From assembly GCA_017654935.2 (NCBI GenBank), contig CM065698.1, forward strand, positions 44,121,691-44,185,690: DNA of 64,000 bases, written 5' to 3'. Position 1 is the first letter of the stretch; each line of letters begins with the position of its first letter. The notes below the pieces were generated by a model. It ran no database searches. It had not been told where the DNA came from and saw only the letters and a list, made by a program, of their open reading frames with translations. Shown in pieces: positions 36,060-45,764 of the stretch. Position numbers and translations under genes: made by a program. This DNA comes from Phymorhynchus buccinoides. Lineage: Eukaryota > Mollusca > Gastropoda > Neogastropoda > Raphitomidae.

Positions 36060-36230
36060 GCTTGTAGCTTTCTCTAATCTGTCACTCTCGTTGACTCTGC
36101 CTTTTCCCTTTGCTTACTGTCATCTACTATCTTTCTACCTTACTGGTCCATTCTCCTGCCTTTTTTCCAAGAAACCCTTACAAGGAATTTCTCCAGCCGA
36201 AGAGGGACATGCTGGGCCATTCTCTGTCCT
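36060..36230 (-). repeat. Dispersed 350-bp repeat family, reverse partial copy
   Basis: CTCTAATCTGTCACTCTC, GCCTTTTCCCTTTGCTTACT and GGTCCATTCTCCTGCC are the reverse of 56230-56370. Confidence 0.65.
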
Positions 36231-36345
36231 AAGGGCCTGCTACACATCAGCTAATATAATCGTATGGCTGTGCGATGCCATGGTCTCAAACGCGAATCAA
36301 ATTTGTTCTTTGAGACCAAGTGATCGAATTGTATCGTAAAAATAT
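36231..36345. mobile_element. GGGCC-ended MITE, partial copy
   Basis: AAGGGCCTGCTACACATCAG, then a TGGTCTC/GAGACCA inverted pair and GTGATCGAATTGTATCGTA; relative of 13632 and 43374. The right end is missing. Confidence 0.5.
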
Positions 36346-37052
36346 GCCAGACTCTGCTGTCATGAAAGGGCATAATGCCAGTGACCCAATCCTCACTGAT
36401 CCTGTGATCGCAAGGATCCAGTCACCAGCAGCAGTATGGCTAGAACTAGAAGAGGAAAAAATGTGTTTAGAAAATATGTACTTAGTATATTTGAACAGGA
36501 CCTGTGTAGGGGATGAGAGCAAAGGGAGAGAGACGTCTTCTTCTTCCAGTCAGCCAGCTTCATCAGATTGAAGATATTTGCCAATATATTGAAAAAAAGA
36601 TCACAGCACTGAGACACAACAGAATAAAGGGAATAAATAACAGATAGATAAATAGATAGAACAAATAAATAAATATAATAACTTTACAGATATTTAAATA
36701 TAAAAGGGGGGGGGGATGGTGGAGGTGGATGGGTGTGTGAGAGAGTGGCGTGTGTGTGACAGAGAATTTTTTATGCATAAGCTTGTGTATATGTAGACCG
36801 GTTTATGCACAGGTCTCTCTAGCCTGTGTGCATGGATGGTGTGTAGGTGTGTGTGTGTGTATGTATACATGCTCACACAGGCAAAGAAATTATAGGTCTG
36901 TAATATATGTGCTTGTTGTGTTTGAAAAAACTGTCACTTTTTAAAAAAAGTATACATTTTTGTTTGGCTTTGTATGCGTGTGGATGGTCATCTTTATGTG
37001 TGTTAAAATGTAAATATTTTTTTAATGCAAAACATTTGAGTGAAAGAAGTTA

Positions 37053-37058
37053 AATAAA
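37053..37058 (+). promoter_or_regulatory. Candidate poly(A) signal for MRPS22
   Basis: AATAAA followed within 30-90 bases by GT-rich DNA. One of three AATAAA words after the stop codon. Confidence 0.3.
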
Positions 37059-37433
37059 ATGAAGTGCTTGAAGTGATTCGAGCTGTATTGTGATATTTTG
37101 TTATTATTTGTGTCCCACTTGGTTGATTTTGTGTGTGTGTGCGTGTGTCATGGGTGAAAGTAGTTCAGGCATGCTCCTGAAATCAGGATTGAAAAAGCTG
37201 ATAGAAAGAGTCTTCAGGATTGGCCATCTTTCATCATGCTCTTATAAAATCAAACATTTCTGCCAGAATTGATTGCAAAATAAAACTAGATGACAGATAT
37301 GCAATTCTAAAAACAATCCCCACCCATCCTGTATACACAGACACTCAGTAATTTTAATGCGGTCACCACTTCAGGATTGGGAAGATTCAGAGAACATTGA
37401 AATGTGCCATTTCAGGACTGAGAATGTTTTACT

Positions 37434-37680
37434 TTAAAACGCTTTCATTGCCACTGTCGCCTCTTGGCACCACAATGATTTAGCACCCACGTCCCTGAAA
37501 GGCATCAAATGAAGGTCTGTTATCCAATGACCTTATGTTCTTAATTTGGGGAGGTAAGGACAGGCCCTTTTTATGCATGTCACAGAGGAATCCCCAATAT
37601 TGCAGGTGAAATCTTTTGTCTACCCAGATAAGCTTAATGGTAAATTTTGACTGAAAAATCGCTGGCGTTGAAATGGTTAA
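37434..37680. mobile_element. piggyBac-type MITE, decayed copy
   Basis: TTAA at both ends and internal text (GGCATCAAATGAAGGTCTGT, CACAGAGGAATCCCCAATAT) matching 5592-5839 in reverse. The terminal repeats are worn. Confidence 0.65.
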
Positions 37681-37980
37681 CCCATGTGTACCATATTTCT
37701 TTCTGACTATAAGGCGCAGCCCCCAAATTTTACACAGAATTCAGATTTTGTTATTATATTTTCTTACTAATTTATTAGTCACATTATGAGGCACAGGGGT
37801 CTCAGTCTGGGGAAAAAAGTATCGCCTTATAGTATAGTCCAAAGAATATGGTACATGTGTGAGTGGCTGTGGGTAAGAGTATGTTGGGGGTTTTGGTTTG
37901 GTTATTATTTGTTGTTGGCAGTGGTGGTTTCGTTTTTGTAACTTTCCCCATATTACATGTTGAGAATAGTAGAGTGGAGC

Positions 37981-38224
37981 CTCCCTTTCGCCGCCAGCCA
38001 TTTTTCAGACGAAAAAATACCATTAAGCTTAACTCGGTAGAGAAAAAAAAAAGCTGCAATATTGCGATTTCCTCTGTGACATATATACCATTAAGCCTAT
38101 CCTTACCTCCCAAAATTAAGAAAATAGGGTCTTCAGATAACAGGCCCTGATTTGATGCCTTTTAGTGACATGGGTGTTAAACCATTGTGGTGCTAAAATG
38201 CGACATTGGCGGTGAAAGGGTTAA
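37981..38224. mobile_element. piggyBac-type MITE, copy lacking left TTAA
   Basis: CCCTTTCGCCGCCAGCC on the left, TTGGCGGTGAAAGGGTTAA on the right, and the same interior as 5592-5839. Confidence 0.72.
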
Positions 38225-38265
38225 GTAAGACCTTGGAAAAAAAATCCAGCAGTCTTTTTTTCTGT

Positions 38266-38470
38266 CCCATCTTCTGGGCTGTACAGTGGCGTTGCTCCCA
38301 CGCCGCTCATTCCAAATCCCAACTTGCAGCCACACCCTGGCTTGTTCAGGTCGCAGAATCTGAGACCAGCAGTCCAAGGGGAGCGAATCTATGTTAGGCC
38401 ATCAGGAGGCAACCAACCGAGGAGACACTGTTCAGGACACCACCTACTAAGCCCCCTACTGACGACACTA
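38266..38470 (+). mobile_element. SINE-like repeat, relative of 8671
   Basis: TACAGTGGCGTTGCTCCCAC, then GGTCGCAGAATCTGAGACCA, AGTCCAAGGGGAGC, AACCGAGGAGACACTG; collinear with 8671-8845. Confidence 0.55.
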
Positions 38471-38784
38471 TTCTCTTAGTCACGGAGCCAGCGTGAGTGA
38501 GGTCCTCCTCTGAGGGCGCCACCACGACCGTCCACCGACAGCTCCCCAGAACACTACTGATCCCCATGACTTTGACCTGAACGCACCAAGGCATAGACTG
38601 GATTGGAAACCAAAACTGAGGTCACCATGAGAGCAGGGCATGCAAAGCCACATAATTTGAGACATTTTTCTTTTTAATGATTGATGGAAATGAGGCGGAT
38701 GACTATGATGATGATGCTATGATGATGCTATGGAGTTCCGTATTGGTCTGAGTTTACTTGACAGGGCTGAATGAAAAATGGTGT
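38471..38784. other. Nothing recognised
   Basis: Ordinary composition with an ATGATG-rich spot near 38705. No gene or shared family noticed. Confidence 0.35.
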
Positions 38785-38945
38785 TTTACGTCCTCTCGGT
38801 CTCGAACAAACACATATGGGACATTTGTAAATACAAAGATGGTGGGAACGATACTGGAGGCAATTCCCGGAGGCAGTGCAACACCAGTAAAGTCCCGAAT
38901 TTTTAACAATACAGATAAGTGTGTAGCAGTAACCACGCCTCGGTT
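38785..38945 (-). repeat. GGGACTTTCC-family dispersed repeat (motif variant GGGACTTTAC)
   Basis: TTTACGTCCTCTCGGTCTCG, ACATATGGGACATTTG, GATGGTGGGAACGAT, AGTAAAGTCCCG, GTAGCAGTAACCACGCCTCG. This copy also preserves the left part seen at 41860 and 50880. Confidence 0.75.
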
Positions 38946-39069
38946 AAAACTTCATCGGCTATGGTACCGCCACAAAAAATTTACTTGACAGGGCTGTATT
39001 CTACGCTTTCTTTCATAATGATAATCCCGGCGTTAACCAGGACCGAGAACTACAGACACTTGCAGAGTT

Positions 39070-39262
39070 GGTCTTGAAATTAGAGTAACACTCTCAGAAT
39101 CGCATCCGTTAACCGGATGAAGCTCGACTGTGTGGTTTCAGTCTTCCCATTGAGCCCATAGCCACTCACTCTGGGTAGGAGTCGGTCCAGGACCGAAAAC
39201 CCCCTCGCCTCTGATGGGATTCGAACCCGTGACCTTGCAGCCAGTAGTCCGCAACGGTGCAA
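39070..39262 (-). mobile_element. tRNA-derived SINE head
   Basis: On the minus strand GTTGCGGACTACTGGCTGCA, then a perfect B box in GTCACGGGTTCGAATCCC. Not a tRNA gene: no acceptor stem closes and the sequence runs on. Confidence 0.55.
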
Positions 39263-39460
39263 AAAAGGTCAATATGAGTAGGTAGGGGTCTTAATAAGGA
39301 GGTGGACGCTCAGTGGTCCGGATATGAAGGGGAAACTTTGGTGAAAATGTTTGGGTCACAACTTAGAGGGAGTCTAATAGGGAGGGTCTGATAGGGAGGT
39401 TCCACTGTACCGATCTCAACCAATGGAAACAATGTGGTTTAGCACAAAACTCTTATAAAG

Positions 39461-39720
39461 ATACAGTAGAATTTCCCTTACAAGACCTCCCATTATAAAA
39501 GACTCCCTCCCACATAAGACCTACTTCTCTGAGACATTGCCCTTCTTTGTAAGTATTAAGATTACCTCCCTTATATGACCCCTCCCTTATAAGACCTTCA
39601 AAAAATCATCCAAAATGAGGTCTTATAAGGGAGGGGTCATATAAGGGAGGTAATTTTAATACTTACAAAGAAGGGCAATGTCTCAGAGAAGTAGGTCTTA
39701 TAAGACCTTCAAAAATCATC
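39461..39720. mobile_element. Mariner-type MITE, foldback copy
   Basis: CTTATAAGACCTTC, GAGACATTGCCCTTCTTTGT and CCTCCCTTATATGACCCCTC occur in both orientations around a short centre, giving arms of about 115 bp. Same family as 32751. Confidence 0.7.
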
Positions 39721-40262
39721 CTGGGGGCCTGTGTTTTTCGTTAGAATAATCTGAAAGTGTTGAACTACCATGACAACTCGTCCATTCTATACAGCAGGCT
39801 AATCTCTTCTTACAGATTGACAGTCTCTACTATTCAGAATATATAAGTTTAAAGACCCCGCACGTCTCGTGTCGCATTCCCTCTTATGCTAGGAAGACTT
39901 CTTAAGATTTCTTACTCGCTGTAAGAGGGAAAGCACGTGAAAAACCGTGATTTTGACATGTGACGTGCAGGGTCTTTGAACCTTCAAGGGACAGTCGTGT
40001 GATTGTGTGCTCCTTCAGGAGAGAGAACTTCACTGCTCCCTCCTAAACTGCAGAAGGATCCGTTTCGTTGAAGTTTGGTCTAGAACGGTTACCTTGTAAT
40101 TCTGAAGACCAAGGGTCATAGGTAAAAGTCGATAAGAGCAGAGAAAAATCCCGCTGCCTGATATGACCAAGCTGATCATTTTCCCAAGTCTGCCCCTACC
40201 CCCATCCTCTACCCTGTTCCCACCCTTCTTCTGCGTTCCTGGGAATGTGCGTCAGACGGTTG
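39721..40262. other. Nothing recognised
   Basis: No exon, RNA gene or dispersed repeat noticed between the MITE and the minisatellite. Confidence 0.4.
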
Positions 40263-40269
40263 TGTTGGT

Positions 40270-41640
40270 GGCGATGATGAACTGGGCTGTAGTGGACAGT
40301 TGTTCTTTGGGTCCCCACAGCTTCTCTTCCAATGTGGCAATGATGAACTGGGCTGTAGTGGACAGTTTTCCTTTGGGCCCCACAGCTTCTCTTCCATTGT
40401 GGCGATGATGAACTGGGCTGTAGTGGACAGTTGTCCTTTGGGCCACACAGCTTCTCCTCCATGTGATGATGAACTGGGCTGTATTGGACAGTTTGTCCTT
40501 TGGGCCACACAGCTTCTCCTCCATTGATGATGAACTGGGCTGTGGTGGACAGTTGTGTCCTTTGGGCCCCACAGCTTCTCCTCCATTGATGATGAACTGG
40601 GCTGTAGTGGACAGTTGTCCTTTGGGCCCACACAGCTTCTCCTCCATTGATGATGAACTGGGCTGTTGGGGGGGGGGGTGGACAGTTGTTCTTTGGGCCC
40701 CCACAGCTTCTCCTCCATTGTGGCCATGATGAACTGGGCTGTAGTGGACCGTTGTCCTTTGGGCCCCCACAGCTTCTCCTCCATTGTGGCGATGATGAAA
40801 TAGGCTGTAGTGGACCGTTGTCCTTTGGGCCCCCACAGCTTCTCCATTTGGATGATGAACTGGGCTGTAGTGAGACAGTTGTTCCTTTGGGCCCCCACAG
40901 CTTCTCCTCCATTGATGATGAACTGGGCTGTAGTGGACCGTTGTCCTTTGGGCCCCCACAGCTTCTCCTCCATTGATGATGAACTGGGCTGTAGTAGACA
41001 GTTGTCCTTTGGGCCCCCACAGCTTCTCCTCCATTGATGATGAACTGGGCTGTAGTGGACCGTTGTCCTTTGGGCCCCCACAGCTTCTTCTTCTCCATTG
41101 ATGATGAACTGGGCTGTAGTGGACAGTTGTTCCTTTGGGCCCCCACAGCTTCTCCTCCATTGATGATGAACTGGGCTGTAGTGGACCGTTGTCCTTTGGG
41201 GGCGCCGTGTCCCCCACAGCTTCCTCCGTTCCACTTCTTCTCAAGGAGAATGCCCCACAGACGCTCTCTTTCCATTGTGGCGATGATGAACTGGGCTGGG
41301 GACTGTAGTGGACAGTTTGTCCTTTGGGCCCCCACAGCTTCTCCTCCATTGATGATGAACTGGGCTGTAGTGGACAGTTTTCCTTTGGGCCCCCACACAC
41401 ATCAAAGGGAGGGGCTTCTCCTCCATTTGATGATGAACTGGGCTAGTAGGAGTTGGACCGTTGTCCCTTTGGGCCCCACAGCTTCTCCTCCATGGATGAT
41501 GAACTGGGCCTGTAGTGGACAGTTGTTCCTTTGGGCCCCCACAGCTTCTCTTTTTCCATTGGCATTTGGCCATGATGAACCGGGCTGTAGTGAGATAATT
41601 TTCCTTTGGGCCCCCACAGCTTCTCTTCCATTGTGGTACC
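40270..41640. repeat. 61-bp minisatellite, about 22 copies
   Basis: The unit contains GATGAACTGGGCTGTAGTGG, ACAGTTGTCCTTTGGGCCCC and CACAGCTTCTCCTCCATT. The period is exactly 61 bp in the cleanest part (starts at 40921, 40982, 41043), with indels elsewhere and a disrupted patch near 41200-41290. All three minus-strand frames stay open for 340-400 codons, because 61 is 1 modulo 3 and the unit has no stop in any frame; this is not evidence of a protein. No start context or splice signal supports a gene. Confidence 0.93.
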
Positions 41641-41760
41641 ACCCAAATAATAATTATAAAAATGTGTAGGTGCTGCGCGTGCAGTGACGCTCTTTCCAGG
41701 GGAAGAGCTGCCCCAATTTCACAGATATGTCTCTGTGACTAGTGTATACCAAATACCAAT
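41641..41760 (+). mobile_element. SINE 3' fragment
   Basis: GCAGTGACGCTCTTTCCAGG...AATTTCACAGATATGTCTCTGTGACTA resembles the 3' section of the SINEs at 11525 and 28350. Confidence 0.45.
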
Positions 41761-41859
41761 CTTAGCTAGCTAGTAGGCCTATTTGTAGGAAACCAATCTT
41801 ATCAAGTTCCTCAATACTAATCACTTTTCGGTGCCATAGCTTGATGACGGTTTGAACGA

Positions 41860-42015
41860 GGCGTGGTTACCGCTACACTATCTGTGTTAATAACGTAAAA
41901 TCGGGACTCTACTGGTTTTGTATTGCCTCCAGTATTGTTCCCACCATATTTGTATTTACAAATGTCCCATATGTGTCTGATTCAGACCAAGAGGACGTAA
42001 AACACCATTTCGCTC
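41860..42015 (+). repeat. GGGACTTTCC-family dispersed repeat
   Basis: CGAGGCGTGGTTACCGCTAC, ATCGGGACTCTACTGG, CCTCCAGTATTGTTCCCACC, ACAAATGTCCCATATGTGTC, CCAAGAGGACGTAAAACACC: the most complete copy of the unit. Motif here is GGGACTCTAC. Confidence 0.78.
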
Positions 42016-42374
42016 GTTCCTCTTATGTTAGTCTAAGAATTTCAACAGCAAACTTCTAACATGATGCCTTGACTGCCCACACAAAATGTTCGAGGAAGCC
42101 TGTATCTAGGACAAGTGCATAGGTAGACATTACACACATTACACACATTACACAGATGGGGAGAGAAAGACAGCACAAACCGCCTTAGCATTCCAACAAC
42201 TTCTTTCAATCATTATTTTGTGTTTCTCCATATTTTGCATAATCGAATTCATATCTCTCCATAGGCTAGCTACCACCCAATATATATCCCAGTCATTCCA
42301 CAATTTTTAAATTCACCCCCCCACCCCACCCCTCTCTCTCTCTCTCTCTATGCTCTCTCTCCCCGAGTCTCTCT
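42016..42374. other. Nothing recognised
   Basis: Contains ATTACACACATTACACAC near 42130 and a CT block near 42330. No gene. Confidence 0.4.
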
Positions 42375-42635
42375 CTTTGGTTTTTTAACTTCCCTCTCAG
42401 TCAGCACAAACCTAATCCTCAAGAAGCAGAGCAGGCGCGAACAGACCATGGCCACAACACCACCCCCAGACACTGCCACAAGCAGTAGAAGGCAGCAGCA
42501 ATTAAGAAGCGACAATAGAGCCCTGCTTGAAGTGGAGTTGTCTGGAGCCGGGCAGAGCCCATATCTGGGGCTCAAGAGTGATGAAAATGCCCACCAGGAG
42601 AATCAGAATGCAGACTGCCCGGCGAATGCTCATAC
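42375..42635 (-). pseudogene. Decayed copy of exon 2 of the CRT-like transporter gene
   Basis: The acceptor context TGATTGGCAG and the first about 130 nt are almost identical to the exon at 57452-57196, giving SIRRAVCILILLVGIFITLE and IWALPGSRQLHFKQGS. The frame then meets TAA at 42504-42502, accumulates substitutions and indels, and ends where the real exon has GAG|GTAAGG but this copy has AG|AGAGAG, so the donor is lost. No other exon of a second gene copy is visible nearby. Most likely a segmental-duplication fragment located 3' of the gene. Confidence 0.82.
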
Positions 42636-42807
42636 CTGCCAATCATCTCATCATCATCACCATCAGCATTTCATCTTCTTCCTCTTTATCATATCATTAA
42701 GTTGCAATGCTTGTGGTTTCATTTTTCTAACAGAGCGTAGATTATATACTACACTCAGCGCGATTCCCACAGTAATTAGAGCCTACAGTCACATAATCTG
42801 TCAAACT

Positions 42808-42898
42808 GAGGGGGGGGGGAGGGGGGGGGGGGGGGAGGGGGGGGGGGGGGGGGTGGGGGGGGGGGGGGGGGGGGGGGGGGGTGGGTGGGGTGGGGGGT
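42808..42898 (+). repeat. Long G tract
   Basis: About 90 bases of nearly pure G broken by single A or T. Many overlapping G-quadruplex possibilities; homopolymer lengths in the assembly are suspect. Confidence 0.9.
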
Positions 42899-43212
42899 GA
42901 GTCTTTGTCCTACATCTGTTGCCTTGGATGCACGGTACTGTGAACGTTTCTGTCGAAATACCTAACTACCTCCGGAACATGGACACGACACATTAATATA
43001 TAGAATCCGTGCTCCGAACAAGTCCTTCCCCACATCGTTCTGTAATAACATGCACAAACTTCCTACTCGGCCTTTGTCCTTGCTCAAGCCAACCATCTCC
43101 AGTAGTAGCCCCGCCCCCCCTTTTTTCCTCCCAAAGGACCAGAAATGGTCAACATACTGACGCCGTGGCCTGACTGAAGAGAAGAAGAAAAATAGGCAAT
43201 CTGTTTAAAACG

Positions 43213-43335
43213 TCCTCTCCGTCTGGAACAGAGCACATCTGGGACCATTATTAGATGTAAGATGTGGAGGCAATGCCGAAGGCAGTTGCAACACCATGTA
43301 AAGTCCCGAATTTTTGTTTAACAATACCGACAGTT
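43213..43335 (-). repeat. GGGACTTTCC-family dispersed repeat
   Basis: AACGTCCTCTCCGTCTGGAA, CACATCTGGGACCATTA, GGCAATGCCGAAGGCAGTTG, TGTAAAGTCCCG; deletions in the middle. Confidence 0.65.
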
Positions 43336-43373
43336 TTTTGAGTACCCATCTTCTCTAATTGGTTCCACCCTTA

Positions 43374-43522
43374 AGGACCGCACAGTACGTCCACTAAATC
43401 GCACTACTGTACTATCCTATTGCGATCACGTGATTCTCGATGCTCCAATCACGCTTTGTTCTTGAGACCACGTGATCGAATCGTATCGTACAGTGTGCAA
43501 TTTTTAGTGGACGCGTGACTTG
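43374..43522. mobile_element. GGGCC-family MITE, copy with worn ends
   Basis: GTCCACTAAATCGCACTACT and TTTTTAGTGGAC are inverted, with inner ATCACGTGATT / GACCACGTGATCGAATCGTA pairs as in 13632-13803. Confidence 0.62.
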
Positions 43523-44655
43523 CTCTATAACTCTTCTGGAAAATGTGTTTTGTGTTGGCCATTGCCCACCATAGTTAACAGGTATTGAATGTTTGTCAGT
43601 TTTGGTTTTTTTGATCTGCCTGTCCCCGTGATATCCTGCAAACTGATGGACATAATTCTTCGCTTCGAAATTTTATTCGGTATTTCATTTGGTATTTAAT
43701 CAAATCACTTTAATTTTATCTCGTTGTTTATGTTTTTCAAGGTAAAACTTCAAGGTCCGTAAGTTTATACATTTTCCACAGGACCATTATTTTGTGAAAA
43801 TGGGTATAGTGTATCGTGGTGTATCACTAGAGTAGAAGGCTCCGTGCACGATTATCTGCCGTGCGACCTGTGACCTTGGAAGTTTGAACCTTGAAACGTA
43901 ATGTCTTCTTTACGCCTATATATATTTGCTTGTCTACTAGGTTGTAAGCTTGTAAAACAGAACAGTTGGACAGAAGCGCATCAATTTATTAACAATAGTT
44001 CACAAAAATGGTCCTGTACGTGTGTGTGTGATGTTGTTGTGTTGTTATTATATATATGTGTGTGTGATGTATTTTCAGTGTTGGTGAGTGTAGCCTACGC
44101 GCATGCGCGCTCGTATGTGTGTAGCGCCCGCGTGTGTGTGTTAGATGTGGTATGACCTCTGTGTGTGTGTGTGTGTGGTATTAACTTATGTGTGTGCCTG
44201 TGTTGCTTGAGAGAATATATGCTTGGGTATAGTGTTAATATATATGGCGCGTGCGAGAGAGAGAGACTTGGCGAAATGGTTGAGAGTATAAGTAAATTAA
44301 TTTCCTATTAACGTCAGAAAGTTTTGTATCAACATTCTCTTCAAATGAATCGCAGTGAAATTGACAAAAACAGACGAAATCAAATGAAACAAATAATAAC
44401 TCCTTCCGTGAAAACTAGTTTTATTGTCAGTTCAAAATTCCTGCTGTCAAATTCAATGTGTAATAAAGGCAAGCAACGGTTGAACGCTGTTTCATTTTGT
44501 TTGTGTTAGGACTTTGGGAGGTTTTTTGTTTTCCTACCTATTTTGTTATCATTTTCTTTTTGCACCTTCAGGGGTCTTATAGGTGTCTGTTGTGTGGTCT
44601 GAACATTCATCTGGTACCTAACAACACGTAACACATCTGGTGCGCTTCAACTTAT
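43523..44655. other. Intergenic DNA with GT-rich patches
   Basis: TG-rich stretches at 44020-44060 and 44155-44205. AAACTTCAAGGTCC at 43743 is a trace of the TGACCTTG family. No gene. Confidence 0.4.
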
Positions 44656-44659
44656 CAAT

Positions 44660-44785
44660 CTAGGTAGAAGACAGCTTAGACTTGTATTAGCAAACATGGC
44701 GGGCAGACCCTCCGTCAACTCTTGCCTTAGGGATATCTCCCATTAAAAAATCATCATCCTAGCTTGTTGCCATGACACAACATCC
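44660..44785 (+). repeat. Direct repeat, left copy
   Basis: ATCTAGGTAGAAGACAGCTT, AACATGGCGGGCAGACC, TATCTCCCATTAAAAAATCATC, AGCTTGTTGCCATG; repeated at 45345-45487. Confidence 0.75.
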
Positions 44786-45344
44786 CTCCCCAAATTGGTT
44801 AGAAATTAGCATTACACACAAGGTTTTATAAAACTTAAAACTTTGATTTCAAAGCCAAATTGCTCAACATATTATTGAGAAAAAGTAACTTTTCTCTTTT
44901 CCTTTTCTTTAGCCAAAACACCAACTATCTTTGATCAAAATTAAAACGTTAATCGTAGCCAAACAACTTGCGTGTCAAACTAACTTAGAACTTAAAATTC
45001 TTATTATAACAATAATGTCCATCATTTTGGGGTGTATGTGTCCCACAGTCCTATTCACATTTCAAAATCACTTTCTGTGATTTTTAACAGTCACTTGTTT
45101 TCACACTTTCTGCAATAGTTCTTTGTGTTTTTTTTAATATAAACTATTAATACTTATGGCTTCACAAAAGAAAGGGGTCATTTAATTATCATGTATATTG
45201 TCTCAAATTTGTATTGTCTGGCTTCATGTTCTGAATATTTGAATAATATAATGTTGCATTTGTTTAGCACCAAAAAACCTTCCTATATTTGAAGGAACAA
45301 AGTTATTTTCGAGTTAATATTAAATTAATCATCTAAGACCAAAA
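44786..45344. other. AT-rich DNA between direct repeats
   Basis: No gene or repeat recognised. Confidence 0.4.
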
Positions 45345-45487
45345 TAATCTAGGTAGACAATAGCTTATTTTTCATTAGCACAACATGGCGGGCAGACCCG
45401 TTCGAGCAGACCCTCCGTCACTCTTGCCTTATGGGTTATCTCCCATTAACCAATCATCATCTAGCTTGTTGCCATGGACACAACAGG
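45345..45487 (+). repeat. Direct repeat, right copy
   Basis: Collinear with 44660-44785, with a 15-bp insertion after GGGCAGACC. Confidence 0.75.
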
Positions 45488-45519
45488 TCTGTGACCTGGA
45501 GTATTGTGTAATTAAATTT

Positions 45520-45635
45520 TTTCTAATTCAGATTACAACCACCCATGTGTTTGCTTGGCTTTATTCCACAGTTCTATATGTTTCTAAGCATTGAATAAAT
45601 AGAAAAACATGTGAAAGAGTTATTGAATTAAAAGT
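45520..45635 (+). repeat. Direct repeat flanking the long inverted repeat, left
   Basis: ATTACAACCACCCATGTGTT, TTTATTCCACAGT, AAAAACATGTGAAA; repeated in the same orientation at 47900-47990. Confidence 0.75.
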
Positions 45636-45764
45636 TGGATTTGTGAACATTAAAAAGCTCTTTTGTAGCTCTTATTCCTCCGAATACTATTATCTTAGAT
45701 TTTTTTCCAGAGGACTTATTCGCTAAAAGTGACAAATATTTTCACGTCATCCGGCCTAAAACTA

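Larger units (their letters stand above)
35629..37058 (+). other. MRPS22: Probable MRPS22 3' untranslated region
   Basis: From the stop codon to AATAAA at 37053-37058, which is followed by GT-rich DNA (37087-37150). Earlier AATAAA words at 36623 and 36632 are alternatives. It includes a partial reverse 350-bp repeat (36060-36230). The true end cannot be read from sequence alone. Confidence 0.4.

Noticed and set aside
40196..41400. Three minus-strand frames of 341-400 codons as a repetitive protein gene
   Set aside because: All frames are equally open because the 61-bp unit lacks stops; no splice, start or codon signal singles one out.
42448..42900. 150-codon plus-strand frame ending in a glycine run
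   Set aside because: Antisense to the decayed transporter exon and then translation of the G tract.
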